Assembly (NCBI RefSeq): GCF_006539565.1
Contig: NZ_BJNG01000025.1
Span: 1-64,000 of the forward strand
Direction: 5' to 3'
Source of the DNA: Pseudonocardia hydrocarbonoxydans
GTDB lineage: Bacteria; Actinomycetota; Actinomycetes; Mycobacteriales; Pseudonocardiaceae
DNA: 64,000 bases
The position numbers were made by a program, and so were the translations under genes. Of this stretch, positions 54,362 to 62,591 are shown one piece after another; the stretch's first letter is position 1, and every line of letters begins with the position of its first letter. Under the pieces are notes generated by a model, which saw only the letters and a program-made list of their open reading frames with translations, did not search any database and was not told the origin of the DNA.

Positions 54362-54383
54362 GTTCACGCCGCGTTCACCGGTC
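54362..54383. promoter_or_regulatory. PHO-box-like direct repeat upstream of senX3-regX3
   Basis: Two adjacent 11-base units, GTTCACGCCGC and GTTCACCGGTC, match the GTTCACC direct-repeat pattern bound by actinobacterial PhoP/RegX3. It lies 87-108 bases upstream of the senX3 ATG. Autoregulation by RegX3 is the natural reading. Confidence 0.55.
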
Positions 54384-54401
54384 GGCGCGTCCACCCCCAT
54401 T

Positions 54402-54452
54402 GCCGGAAGGCCACCTTCACGCAACCAGATGGCGTGCAGGTGGCCTTCCGGC
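54402..54452 (-). terminator. Long hairpin downstream of gpmA
   Basis: GCCGGAAGGCCACCTTCACGC and its near-complement GCGTGCAGGTGGCCTTCCGGC pair over 21 bases with one mismatch, around AACCAGATG. It follows the gpmA stop by 15 bases and separates gpmA from senX3. Confidence 0.75.
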
Positions 54453-54467
54453 GATTCGGGAGCGGCG

Positions 54468-55202
54468 TCAGCGGCCCTGCGCCGCCACCGCGGCCGCGGC
54501 GTCGGCGGCCGCCTGCGGGTCGAGGTAGGTGCCGCCGGGCACCGTGGGGCGCATGTCGTCGTCGAGGTCGTAGCGCAGCGGCATGCCGGTGGGGATGTTG
54601 AGCCCGGCGATGTCGGCGTCGGAGATGCCGTCGAGGTGCTTGACGAGCGCGCGCAGCGAGTTGCCGTGCGCGGCGAGCAGCACCACCTTCCCGGCCGCGA
54701 CGTCGGGGACCACCTCGGACTCCCAGTACGGCAGGAAGCGCGTCACGACGTCCTTGAGGCACTCGGTGCGCGGGACGGGGACACCGGCGTAGCGCGGGTC
54801 GCCGGTCTGGTCGAACTCGGAGCCGGGCTCGATCTCCGGCGGCGGGGTGTCGTAGGAGCGGCGCCAGAGCATGAACTGCTCCTCGCCGAACTCGGCGAGG
54901 GTCTGCTTCTTGTCCTTGCCCTGCAGCGCGCCGTAGTGGCGCTCGTTGAGCCGCCAGTCGCGCTTGACCGGGATCCAGTGCCGGTCGCAGGCGTCGAGCG
55001 AGAGGTGCGCGGTGGAGATCGCGCGGCGCAGCAGCGAGGTGTGGACGACGTCGGGCAGCAGCCCGGCCTCGCGCAGCAGCTCGCCGCCGCGGCGGGCCTC
55101 CTGCTCACCGGTCTCGGTCAGCGGCACGTCCACCCAGCCGGTGAAGAGGTTCTCGGCGTTCCACACGCTCTGCCCGTGACGGAGCAGCACCAGGGTTCCC
55201 AT
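54468..55202 (-). CDS. gpmA: 2,3-bisphosphoglycerate-dependent phosphoglycerate mutase
   Basis: 244 aa glycolytic/gluconeogenic enzyme of full family length. Catalytic [20 protein letters not shown] (R8, H9, G10), [29 protein letters not shown] and the second histidine in [17 protein letters not shown]. Matches Rv0489 in the conserved order. It ends in an alanine-rich tail [13 protein letters not shown]. Confidence 0.97.
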   Translation of the reverse strand: MGTLVLLRHGQSVWNAENLFTGWVDVPLTETGEQEARRGGELLREAGLLPDVVHTSLLRRAISTAHLSLDACDRHWIPVKRDWRLNERHYGALQGKDKKQTLAEFGEEQFMLWRRSYDTPPPEIEPGSEFDQTGDPRYAGVPVPRTECLKDVVTRFLPYWESEVVPDVAAGKVVLLAAHGNSLRALVKHLDGISDADIAGLNIPTGMPLRYDLDDDMRPTVPGGTYLDPQAAADAAAAVAAQGR

Positions 55203-55208
55203 GGGCGC

Positions 55209-55715
55209 TCACTCTGCCAGCCGGGCCGCCTGCGCCGGGGACCGGTCGGGGCAGGCCTGCGGGGCGTCGAGCCCGCCCAGGATCGCGGCGCCGATCTCGC
55301 GGAGCTGGGCCACCTGCTCGGCGGTGAGCCGGTCGAACACGTGCGCGCGGACCGTGGCGACGTGCCCGGGCGCCGCGGCGGCGAGGACGTCGAACCCGGC
55401 ATCGGTGAGCCGGGCCAGGGTGCTGCGCCGGTCGTCGGGGCAGGGCACGCGGCGGACCCAGCCGTTGCGCTCCAGCCGGGCCACGGCGTGCGAGAGCCGG
55501 CTCTGCGAGCTCTGCGTCATCAGCGCCAGGTCGCTCATCCGCAGCGTGCGGCCGGGTACGTCGGAGAGCATCGCGAGGATCAGGTAGTAGGCGTGCGGCA
55601 GCCCGGCGTCGCGCTGGAGCTGGCGGTCCAGGGCCGCGTCCAGGAGCGTGGAGGCCGCCCGGAACGTCAGCCAGGCGTCCAGCTGTTCGGCGGTCAGCCA
55701 CCCGTCGTCGGTCAC
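55209..55715 (-). CDS. MarR-family regulator
   Basis: 168 aa. A winged helix with TLRMSDLALMTQSSQSRLSHAVARLERNGWVRRVPCPDDRRSTLARLT is the MarR DNA-binding core; the N-terminal FRAASTLLDAALDRQLQRD helix belongs to the dimer interface. The GTG at 55715 faces the VOC-protein gene, with a 36-bp dyad between them. It probably represses both genes in response to a small ligand, possibly the VOC substrate. Confidence 0.88.
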   Translation of the reverse strand: MTDDGWLTAEQLDAWLTFRAASTLLDAALDRQLQRDAGLPHAYYLILAMLSDVPGRTLRMSDLALMTQSSQSRLSHAVARLERNGWVRRVPCPDDRRSTLARLTDAGFDVLAAAAPGHVATVRAHVFDRLTAEQVAQLREIGAAILGGLDAPQACPDRSPAQAARLAE

Positions 55716-55730
55716 GGCGCCATCCTAGCC

Positions 55731-55766
55731 GTTGAACATTCATGTGTTAATGTATGAGCGTTCAAC
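55731..55766. promoter_or_regulatory. Dyad operator between MarR and VOC genes
   Basis: GTTGAAC (55731-55737) and GTTCAAC (55760-55766) are exact inverse ends of an AT-rich dyad that also contains inner TTCAT/ATGAG words. It covers most of the 64-base divergent promoter region and is the likely MarR binding site. Confidence 0.65.
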
Positions 55767-55779
55767 CAAAGGAGACCCG

Positions 55780-56286
55780 ATGCCCGTCCAGCGCCTCAAC
55801 CACGCCGTCCTCTACGTCCGCGACCTCGACACCAGCGTCGCCTTCTACCAGGAGGCACTCGGCTTCCGGACCGTCGCAGGCGTGCCCGGCCGCGCCGCGT
55901 TCCTGCAGGCCGAGGCCTCCACCAACGACCACGACCTCGGCCTGTTCGCGATCGGCGCGCAGGCGGGCGACTCGGCCGCGGGCCGCGGCACCGTGGGCCT
56001 CTACCACCTGGCGTGGGAGGTCGACACGCTCGGCGAGCTGCGCCGCATCGCGGGCGTGCTGAGCGAGCGCGGGTCCCTGGTCGGCGCGTCGGACCACGGC
56101 AGCACCAAGGCTCTCTACGCCCGCGACCCCGACGGGATCGAGTTCGAGGTCAGCTGGCTCGTGCCGGCCGACCTGCTCGGCCCCGACACCGGCATGCGCA
56201 CCGCGGCCCTGGACGTCGAGGCCGAGATCGCCCGCTACGGCGCGGACACCCGCGGCGGGGTGGGGGTCTCGGTCCCGACCGGCTGA
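55780..56286 (+). CDS. VOC-family glyoxalase/extradiol dioxygenase-like protein
   Basis: 168 aa. LNHAVLYVRDLDTSVAFYQEALGF opens a typical vicinal-oxygen-chelate module. Metal ligand candidates are H in LNHAVL, H in YHLAWEV and E in IEFEVSW, the usual H-H-E set. Could be a dioxygenase, a glyoxalase or a resistance protein; substrate unknown. ATG 55780 has AAAGGAGACCCG before it. Divergent from a MarR regulator that likely controls it. Confidence 0.87.
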   Translation: MPVQRLNHAVLYVRDLDTSVAFYQEALGFRTVAGVPGRAAFLQAEASTNDHDLGLFAIGAQAGDSAAGRGTVGLYHLAWEVDTLGELRRIAGVLSERGSLVGASDHGSTKALYARDPDGIEFEVSWLVPADLLGPDTGMRTAALDVEAEIARYGADTRGGVGVSVPTG

Positions 56287-56738
56287 GCGGCCTCGTCCGC
56301 GCGCAGCGTGCGCGTCAGCGTGTCGAGGGTGTGCCGCAGCCGGTCGAGCTCCTCGGGCGGCATGCCGGTGGCGTCGCGGACGCGGCGGACGATGTCGGGG
56401 ACCCGGTCGCGCAGGTCGCTCCCGGCCGGGGTGAGCGAGACGAGCACCGAGCGCTCGTCGCTCTCCTGGCGGCGGCGGGAGACGAAGCCCGCCGCCTCCA
56501 GCCGCTTGAGCAGCGGCGACAGCGTGCCCGTCTCCAGCTGCAGCGCCGAGCCGATCGAGGTGACCGTGGCCTCCCCGCGCTCCCAGAGCACCAGCATCAC
56601 CAGGTACTGCGGGTAGGTGAGGCCGATCGCGTCGAGCTGCGGGCGGTAGCAGCCGACGATCGCCCGGGACGCGGCGTAGAGCGAGAAGCAGAGCTGCTCC
56701 TCCAGGGTGATCGACCACGCGGTCTCCGGCTGCGCCAT
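56235..56738 (-). CDS. OhrR-like MarR-family regulator
   Basis: 167 aa. TLEEQLCFSLYAASRAIVG contains the peroxide-sensing cysteine (C17) characteristic of OhrR. The DNA-binding part reads TSIGSALQLETGTLSPLLKRLEAAGFVSRRR. OhrR represses organic hydroperoxide resistance genes until the cysteine is oxidised, but no ohr gene lies next to it here. Its 3' end overlaps the convergent VOC gene by 52 bases. ATG 56738. Confidence 0.88.
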   Translation of the reverse strand: MAQPETAWSITLEEQLCFSLYAASRAIVGCYRPQLDAIGLTYPQYLVMLVLWERGEATVTSIGSALQLETGTLSPLLKRLEAAGFVSRRRQESDERSVLVSLTPAGSDLRDRVPDIVRRVRDATGMPPEELDRLRHTLDTLTRTLRADEAAQPVGTETPTPPRVSAP

Positions 56739-56788
56739 CGAACCACTGTAAGCCCGTCTGCGCCCGGCTCCACCCGCGGCCCCGGGGG

Positions 56789-56858
56789 CACCGTGCACAG
56801 CCCACGGTCGCCGTGCACACGCCGGGAGGTGTGCACGGCGACGCCGCGGTGTGCTCGG
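56789..56858. repeat. GTGCACAC-rich intergenic repeat, copy 2
   Basis: GGTCGCCGTGCACACGCCGG and GGTGTGCACGGCGAC followed by CGCGGTGTGC match the repeat at 1985-2056 in word order and spacing. It fills the gap between the OhrR-like gene and the AMP-ligase gene stop. Confidence 0.55.
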
Positions 56859-58430
56859 TCAGGCCTTGGCGGCCTCGCGAGCGCGCAGGTCCTTGCGCAG
56901 GATCTTGCCGCTGGCCGACTTCGGGATGACGTCGATGAACTCGACCACGCGCACCTTCTTGTGCGGGGCGATCCGCTCGGCGACGAACGCCATGACGTCG
57001 TCGGCGCTGAGCTCGACGCCGTCCTGGAGCACCACGAACGCCTTGGGCACCTCCTCGCCCTCGTCGTCGCGCACCCCGATGACCGCGGCGTCGGCGATCT
57101 TCGGGTTGGTCAGCAGCAGGGCCTCCAGCTCGGCGGGCGGCACCTGGTAGCCCTTGTACTTGATGAGCTCCTTGACCCGGTCGACGATCGAGAACACGCC
57201 GTCCTCGGTGACCTCGGCGACGTCACCGGTGTGCAGGTAGCCCTCGTCGTCCAGGGTGATCGCGGTGGCCTCGGGGTTGTTGAGGTAGCCGACCATCACG
57301 TTGGGGCCCTTGACCCACAGCTCGCCGCGCCCGCCCGGGCCGACCTCCTCGCCCGTCTCCGGGTCGACCAGCTTGCACACGATGTTGGGCAGCGCGAAGC
57401 CCGAGGAGTTGAGGTCGAGGTCGGGGCGGTCGTCGGGCATGCAGTGGCTGACCGGGGACAGCTCGGTCATGCCGTAGCCCTGCAGCACCGTGCAGCCCAG
57501 CCGCTTGCCCATCGCGTGCCCGAGCTCGGCGTCGAGCGGGGCCGCGCCGGAGAAGATGATGTCGATGCAGGACAGGTCGTACTGGTCGACGATCGGGTGC
57601 TTGGCCAGCGCTACGGCCACGGGCGGTGCGATGTAGACCCGCTGGATGCGGTGGTCGGCGATGATCCGCAGGAACTCCGGCAGGTCGAACTTCGGCATCG
57701 TGATGACGGTGGCGTTCGCGTGCAGGCCCTGGTTCATCATCACGGTCATGCCGTAGATGTGGAAGAACGGCAGCACGGCGAGGATGCGGGTGTCCCCGGT
57801 GACGGTGCCCATCTGCTGGATCTGGAGCAGGTTCGCCACCAGGTTGCGGTGGGTGAGGATGACGCCCTTGGCCAGCCCGGTGGTGCCCGAGGAGTACGGG
57901 AGCACCGCGGTGTCGGTGGGCAGCGTGTCCTGGGCCGGGGTGGCGGCGGTGGTGCCCCACAGGTCGTGCAGGGAGGTGTAGCCCTCGGCCGCGTCCAGCA
58001 CGATGATCGAGTCGGCCGGGAGCCCGGCCTGCTCGGCGGCCGCGGCGGCGCGGTCGAGGAACGGCGAGACGGTGAACAGCAGCTTCGCGCCGGAGTCCGT
58101 GAGCTGGTGGGCCAGCTCACCGGGGCTGTAGAGGGAGTTGGCGCTGGTGACGATCGCGTTGGCGCGCAGGATGCCGTGGAAGACCGCCGCGTAGTACGGG
58201 GTGTTCGGGGCGAAGATGCCGACGACGTCGCCCTTCGCGATCCCGCGCTCGGCCAGCGCGGCGGCGATCTTCTCGACCATCCCGCGCAGCTCGGCGAACG
58301 AGATCGACGCACCCGAGCCGCCGTCGATCAGGGCGGGCTCGGCGTCGCGGCCACCGAAGTCGGTGAACAGGAAGTCGAACAGGGAGATCTCGGGGATCTC
58401 GACGTCCGGGTACGGACTGCGAACGGGCAT
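56859..58430 (-). CDS. 4-Coumarate-CoA-ligase-like acyl-CoA synthetase
   Basis: 523 aa ANL enzyme with all motifs: AVLPYSSGTTGLAKGVILTHR, LQGYGMTELSPVSH (A5), GYLHTGDVAEVTEDGVFSIVDRVKELIKYKG in pieces (A7/A8) and PKSASGKILRKDLR with the catalytic lysine. The YKGYQVPPAELE hinge and overall length are those of the 4CL/luciferase-like clade. It activates an aromatic or fatty acid to CoA; the actual acid is not deducible. A single-gene unit; the start ATG is at 58430. Confidence 0.9.
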   Translation of the reverse strand: MPVRSPYPDVEIPEISLFDFLFTDFGGRDAEPALIDGGSGASISFAELRGMVEKIAAALAERGIAKGDVVGIFAPNTPYYAAVFHGILRANAIVTSANSLYSPGELAHQLTDSGAKLLFTVSPFLDRAAAAAEQAGLPADSIIVLDAAEGYTSLHDLWGTTAATPAQDTLPTDTAVLPYSSGTTGLAKGVILTHRNLVANLLQIQQMGTVTGDTRILAVLPFFHIYGMTVMMNQGLHANATVITMPKFDLPEFLRIIADHRIQRVYIAPPVAVALAKHPIVDQYDLSCIDIIFSGAAPLDAELGHAMGKRLGCTVLQGYGMTELSPVSHCMPDDRPDLDLNSSGFALPNIVCKLVDPETGEEVGPGGRGELWVKGPNVMVGYLNNPEATAITLDDEGYLHTGDVAEVTEDGVFSIVDRVKELIKYKGYQVPPAELEALLLTNPKIADAAVIGVRDDEGEEVPKAFVVLQDGVELSADDVMAFVAERIAPHKKVRVVEFIDVIPKSASGKILRKDLRAREAAKA

Positions 58431-58530
58431 TGCTGCACTCCCTCGGGCACACCCGGGCGGACCGGCTCCGGCGGGCGACCCACTCTAGAACCCGCCCGAA
58501 ACACCCGAACGGGTCCGTCCGGGCGGACGG

Positions 58531-59457
58531 TCAGGTGGACGCGGCCCGGCGGCGGCGCACCCCGCGCGCGGCCGCCCAGGCGATCCCGCCCACCACGGCG
58601 AGCACCGGGACGAACGGCAGCACGAACCCCAGCAGCGCGCCGACGCCCGTGCCGAGCGCGAGCAGGCCCGCCCAGCCCGCCGCGAGCCCGTCGAGGAAGC
58701 CCGGCGCGTCGGCGGCGGCCCCGACCGGCGGGGACTCCGGGCCGCGCAGCTCGACGGTGAGCGTGGACAGCGCCACCTGGTCGCGCAGGGCCGCGAGCCG
58801 TCCGGTGAGCGAGTCGAGGTCGGCCTCGCGGCGGGCCAGCTCGGACTCGATCGCCACCACGTCCCCGATCGAGGTGGCCTCGGCCAGCAGCGCGCGGACC
58901 CGCGCCACGCTCGCCTGCTGGCCGGCGACGCGCGCGTCGAGGTCCACGACCTCCTCCGTCGCGTCGACGACGGCGGTGCTGCGCTCGGTCACCGTGCCCA
59001 GCGCCGACACCTGCTCGGTCAGGCGGTCCAGCGCGTCGGCCGGCACCCGCAGCACCATCCACCCGGTGTCGCGCCCGGACTGCTCCTGCGCGACGAACCC
59101 GCCCGCGGCCACCGCCGCGGCGCGCACGTCCCGCGCGCCCGCCGCCGGGTCGGCCACCTCGACGGTGAGCGCGGCCGATCGCACGAGCGAGCGCTGCACG
59201 ACACCGACGGGCACACCGGGCGCGGGGTCCTCGGGCACCGCCGCCCGGTCCGCCGCGACCCCGCCCGCCGCCGCGTCCGCCCCCGGGGCCCCGACCATCC
59301 TCTCCGACGGCGCGTACTCGGCCGTCGCGGGCGAGCCGACGGAGGACGCGGAGCCCCCGCCGCCCGACCCGATCGCCACCGCCGCACCGACGAGCACCAC
59401 CAGGGCCGCGAGCACCGCGACCGCCGTCCTGCGGGACACCCTGCGCACCACCGTCAT
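58531..59457 (-). CDS. DUF4349-type membrane-anchored protein
   Basis: 308 aa. An N-terminal helix ([20 protein letters not shown]) precedes a low-complexity linker. The DUF4349 domain follows (RSLVRSAALTVEVADPAAGARDV, GFVAQEQSG, coiled-coil region VVDLDARVAGQQASVARVRALLAEATSIGDVVAIE in pieces). Its C-terminal helix is LLGFVLPFVPVLAVVGGIAW. The family is often a lipoprotein or membrane protein of unknown function. ATG 59457 has GAGGAGGC upstream. It lies 32 bases downstream of the large acyltransferase fusion. Confidence 0.85.
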   Translation of the reverse strand: MTVVRRVSRRTAVAVLAALVVLVGAAVAIGSGGGGSASSVGSPATAEYAPSERMVGAPGADAAAGGVAADRAAVPEDPAPGVPVGVVQRSLVRSAALTVEVADPAAGARDVRAAAVAAGGFVAQEQSGRDTGWMVLRVPADALDRLTEQVSALGTVTERSTAVVDATEEVVDLDARVAGQQASVARVRALLAEATSIGDVVAIESELARREADLDSLTGRLAALRDQVALSTLTVELRGPESPPVGAAADAPGFLDGLAAGWAGLLALGTGVGALLGFVLPFVPVLAVVGGIAWAAARGVRRRRAAST

Positions 59458-59489
59458 CGCCTCCTCGTGGCCCGGGGCGACCCCGGGCG

Positions 59490-62024
59490 TCACGGGGAGG
59501 ACGGCACCGCCACCGGGAACGGTTGGCCCAGCGGGGTCACGGTCCGGTGTCGGAGGGCCCGGTGGGCCCGGGCCAGCGACCGGGCCGCGGCGGAGAGCCC
59601 CGCCTGGACCCCGATCCCGGTCACCACGCAGGCGACGACGACGGGCAGCGGCGAGGCGTGGGGCAGCAGCTCGGGATAGACCGCGTAATGGGTCAGGTAG
59701 ACGGCCAGCGAGGCCCCCGCGACGGCCCCGACCGGCCGCACGAGCGGGCGGGGGACGGCGATGCGGGGCGCCAGCGCCAGCAGCAGCAGGCCCCCGGTCA
59801 CGACGGCGGCGCGCAGCGGGCTGTCGAAGAAGCCCGGCACCAGCACCACCACCAGCCCGGCGACGGCGACGCGCTGCACCGGGCCGGTGCTCCGGGCGAC
59901 GACCCAGCCCAGCACGAACAGCCACAGCACGAGGTGGGTGCTCATCAGCCGGTCGGAGAACTCGTTGCCGGGCAGCGGGAACAGCCGGCCGACCAGCGCG
60001 ACGCCGAGCAACCCGAGCGCGAAGCCGAGCGGGCGGGCCCGTTCGCAGCGCCGCACCGCGGGCACGGCCAGCAGCAGGCCCAGCACCAGCAGGATCTGGC
60101 ACAGCGACTCCACGTACCAGTAGCCCCACGCCGACGGGTCGAGGAACTGGTTGACCAGCAGCGCCTGGCTGAGGACGACGTCGTCCTCGGTACGGGCCCG
60201 CCAGGCGATCCACAGCGCGGTGGGGACCGCGATCCGGGCGGTGGCGCGCAGGATCGTCCACCGGCGCGGGCCGCCGGCCAGTACGAACCGGGCGAACGCC
60301 CACCCGGTGACGCCCATCAGCAGGTGGGCGCCGCCCTTGACGTCGAACAGGCCGACGTGCGAGCCGACGACGAGCACGATCGCCACCGCCCGCAGCACCA
60401 CCCCGGTCTCCGCCGTCACCCAGACCCGGGTGCGGCGGGGCAGCTCGCTCAGCGCGCCGATCGTCGTGGTCTCCCAGTCGGCCGGCAGGTGGCCCAGTGC
60501 CCGCTGCAGCTCCAGGGTCATCTGCACGTAGGACAGCGAGTCGCCGCCCAGGCTCGTGAACGTCGCGTCGGGGGGCAGCGCGGCCAGCGGGAACACCGCC
60601 CGGAAGGCGCCGGGCACGGTCCGCGGGCGCGCGGTGGGCCATCGCATCCGCCTGCGGGGCCGGTGGCGGGCCACGGCCGCGTAGTCGATCTTCCCGTTCG
60701 GTCGCCGGGGCAGTTCGGGGAGGCCGACCACGCGCACCGCGACGTCCGGCAGCCCGGTCCGCTCGGCCACGAACCGCCTCACCCGCGCCGTGTCCGCCCC
60801 GCCGGTGACGGCGACGACGAGCCGGGCGTCGTCGCCGGTGCAGGCCGCGGTGCACCCCTGCGCAGCGAGGAGCTGCTCGACCCGGTCGAGGTCGATCCGC
60901 AGCCCGAACGGCTTGACCACCCGGCTGCGCCGCCCCACGATCTCGATCATCCCGTCGGGTCGCCTGCGGGCCAGGTCGCCGGTGCGCAGCGCGTGCACGT
61001 CCCGCCCGCGGGTCAGGTCGGCGGGCTGCTCGGCGTACCCGAGCATGACGTTGGCGCCGCGGTAGACGAGCTCGCCGGTGCCGGTCGGGTCCGGGTCCTC
61101 GATGTCCAGGGACCCGCCGGGGATGGGGACGCCCACCGCGCCGGGGCACTCCGCGGCCCGCTCCGGGGGCAGGTAGGCCATCCGGGCCGTGGCCTCGGTC
61201 TGGCCGTACATCACGAAGAACCGCCAGCCCCGGCGCTCGCCCAGCCGGGCGTAGCGGCGCACGACGTCGGGGGCGAGGCGGCCGCCCGCCTGGGTGAGGT
61301 AGCGCAGGTGGGGCAGCTCCATCTCGGGGAACCCGACGCGGTCGAGCAGCTCGACGGTGTGCGGCACCGCGTGCAGGCTCGTCCCGGCCCCGTCGCGGAA
61401 CGCCGTCCAGAACCCCGGGTCGGTCACCGACCGGTCCGAGAGCAGCAGCGCCGCGCCGCGGGCCAGGTTCGAGTGGACGACCGACAGCCCGTAGCAGTAG
61501 TGCAGCGGCAGCGTGGTGGCCGCGCGGTCGGTGGGCCGGATGTCGAGGTACTCGCCGATGGCGTCGGCGTTGGCGACCACCCCGGACGCCGGGATCCGAA
61601 CCAGCTTCGGCGACCCCGTCGATCCCGACGTCGAGAGCAGCACCGCCAGGTCGGGGTGCAGGTCGTGGGCCGATCCGCGGCGGCGCTCGACGAGCGTCCA
61701 CGCACCGTCGACCCGGCCGGCCACGACGTCGGGGTCGTAGCGGGCGGTGAGCGCGGCGAGCGTCCGCGGGTCCTGTCCCGCGGCCAGCAGCACGGGGTGC
61801 CCGCCGCGCAGGGCGGCCAGGTGGGTCACCAGCGTGTCGACGTCGTTGCCCGCACCGAGCAGCACGAGCCGGCGCCGCGCGCCCAGCCGGTCGCCGACGT
61901 CGTCGACCCGGTCGGCGAGGTCGCGGTAGGTGAGGGATCCGCCGTCCGGACCCACGACGGCGAGCGCCGATCCCCGGGAACGCAACCGCCCAGCGAAGGG
62001 CACGCACCCCGACTCTGAGTTCAC
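59490..62024 (-). CDS. Adenylation / acyl-carrier / membrane acyltransferase fusion
   Basis: 844 aa in three parts. Residues 1-460 form an ANL adenylation domain (STSGSTGSPKLVRIPASG, VMYGQTEATARMAYLP, LRTGDLARRRPDGMIEIVGRRSRVVKPFG in pieces, PNGKIDY with K445). Residues 475-545 are a carrier domain with phosphopantetheine serine S496 in FTSLGGDSLSYVQM. Residues 560-830 hold about ten helices like an acyltransferase-3/OafA-type membrane enzyme (AIVLVVGSHVGLFDVKGGAH). This suggests activation of an acid, loading on the carrier and transfer to an extracytoplasmic acceptor in one chain. Substrate unknown. GTG 62024. Confidence 0.85.
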   Translation of the reverse strand: MNSESGCVPFAGRLRSRGSALAVVGPDGGSLTYRDLADRVDDVGDRLGARRRLVLLGAGNDVDTLVTHLAALRGGHPVLLAAGQDPRTLAALTARYDPDVVAGRVDGAWTLVERRRGSAHDLHPDLAVLLSTSGSTGSPKLVRIPASGVVANADAIGEYLDIRPTDRAATTLPLHYCYGLSVVHSNLARGAALLLSDRSVTDPGFWTAFRDGAGTSLHAVPHTVELLDRVGFPEMELPHLRYLTQAGGRLAPDVVRRYARLGERRGWRFFVMYGQTEATARMAYLPPERAAECPGAVGVPIPGGSLDIEDPDPTGTGELVYRGANVMLGYAEQPADLTRGRDVHALRTGDLARRRPDGMIEIVGRRSRVVKPFGLRIDLDRVEQLLAAQGCTAACTGDDARLVVAVTGGADTARVRRFVAERTGLPDVAVRVVGLPELPRRPNGKIDYAAVARHRPRRRMRWPTARPRTVPGAFRAVFPLAALPPDATFTSLGGDSLSYVQMTLELQRALGHLPADWETTTIGALSELPRRTRVWVTAETGVVLRAVAIVLVVGSHVGLFDVKGGAHLLMGVTGWAFARFVLAGGPRRWTILRATARIAVPTALWIAWRARTEDDVVLSQALLVNQFLDPSAWGYWYVESLCQILLVLGLLLAVPAVRRCERARPLGFALGLLGVALVGRLFPLPGNEFSDRLMSTHLVLWLFVLGWVVARSTGPVQRVAVAGLVVVLVPGFFDSPLRAAVVTGGLLLLALAPRIAVPRPLVRPVGAVAGASLAVYLTHYAVYPELLPHASPLPVVVACVVTGIGVQAGLSAAARSLARAHRALRHRTVTPLGQPFPVAVPSSP

Positions 62025-62036
62025 CCTGTCATTACA

Positions 62037-62050
62037 TAAGGCCAGCCTCA
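62037..62050 (-). promoter_or_regulatory. Weak iron-box-like palindrome upstream of the fusion gene
   Basis: TAAGGCCAGCCTCA resembles the AGG-N-AGCCT core of DtxR/IdeR boxes and lies 13-26 bases before the start codon. It is short and imperfect; iron regulation is only a suggestion. Confidence 0.25.
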
Positions 62051-62078
62051 GTTTTCCAAGAGCCGTCCCGGCAGGTGG

Positions 62079-62591
62079 TCAGCCGAACAGGTGCTCGAAC
62101 GCCTTGAGGTTGGCCGTGGACTCCCCGCGCTCGGAACGCCAGGCGTGCTCGCGCCGGATGGAGGTGGCGAAGCCCAGCTCGAGCAGGGTGTTGAAGTCGC
62201 CGTCGGCCGCCTCCAGCACCTGGCCGAGCACGCGGTCGACCTCCCCGGCGGTGACGGCGTGCAGCGCCATCCGGCCGGTGAGGTGGATGTCGCCGATCCG
62301 GTCGATCGTGTAGTGCACGCCGTAGAGCCGGGCGTTGCGCTGCAGCAGGAAGCGGTAGACGCCCTCGTGGTTCTCGTCGGGGCGCCGGCAGACGAAGGCC
62401 TGCACGAACACGGCGTGGTCGCGGACGACGAGCCAGCAGTGCGTCTGCAGGCGGGCGGTGCCGGGCAGGGTGACGAGGAACTGGCCGGGCTCGCGCCGGT
62501 GGTGGTCGACCTCGAGCTCGGCGAGCGCGGCGGCGATGACGGCCTCGGTGTCGGCGGTCTCCTGCGCGGGGTGATCGGGGCTGTCGTTCAC
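62079..62591 (-). CDS. YbjN-domain protein (Rv0487-like)
   Basis: 170 aa. Contains [61 protein letters not shown] in pieces, and the C-terminal [20 protein letters not shown]. YbjN-like proteins have a T3SS-chaperone-like fold; role unknown. GTG 62591 overlaps the mshA stop (GTGA). In mycobacteria the same pair is Rv0486-Rv0487, so a link to mycothiol metabolism or envelope stress is possible. Confidence 0.85.
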   Translation of the reverse strand: MNDSPDHPAQETADTEAVIAAALAELEVDHHRREPGQFLVTLPGTARLQTHCWLVVRDHAVFVQAFVCRRPDENHEGVYRFLLQRNARLYGVHYTIDRIGDIHLTGRMALHAVTAGEVDRVLGQVLEAADGDFNTLLELGFATSIRREHAWRSERGESTANLKAFEHLFG

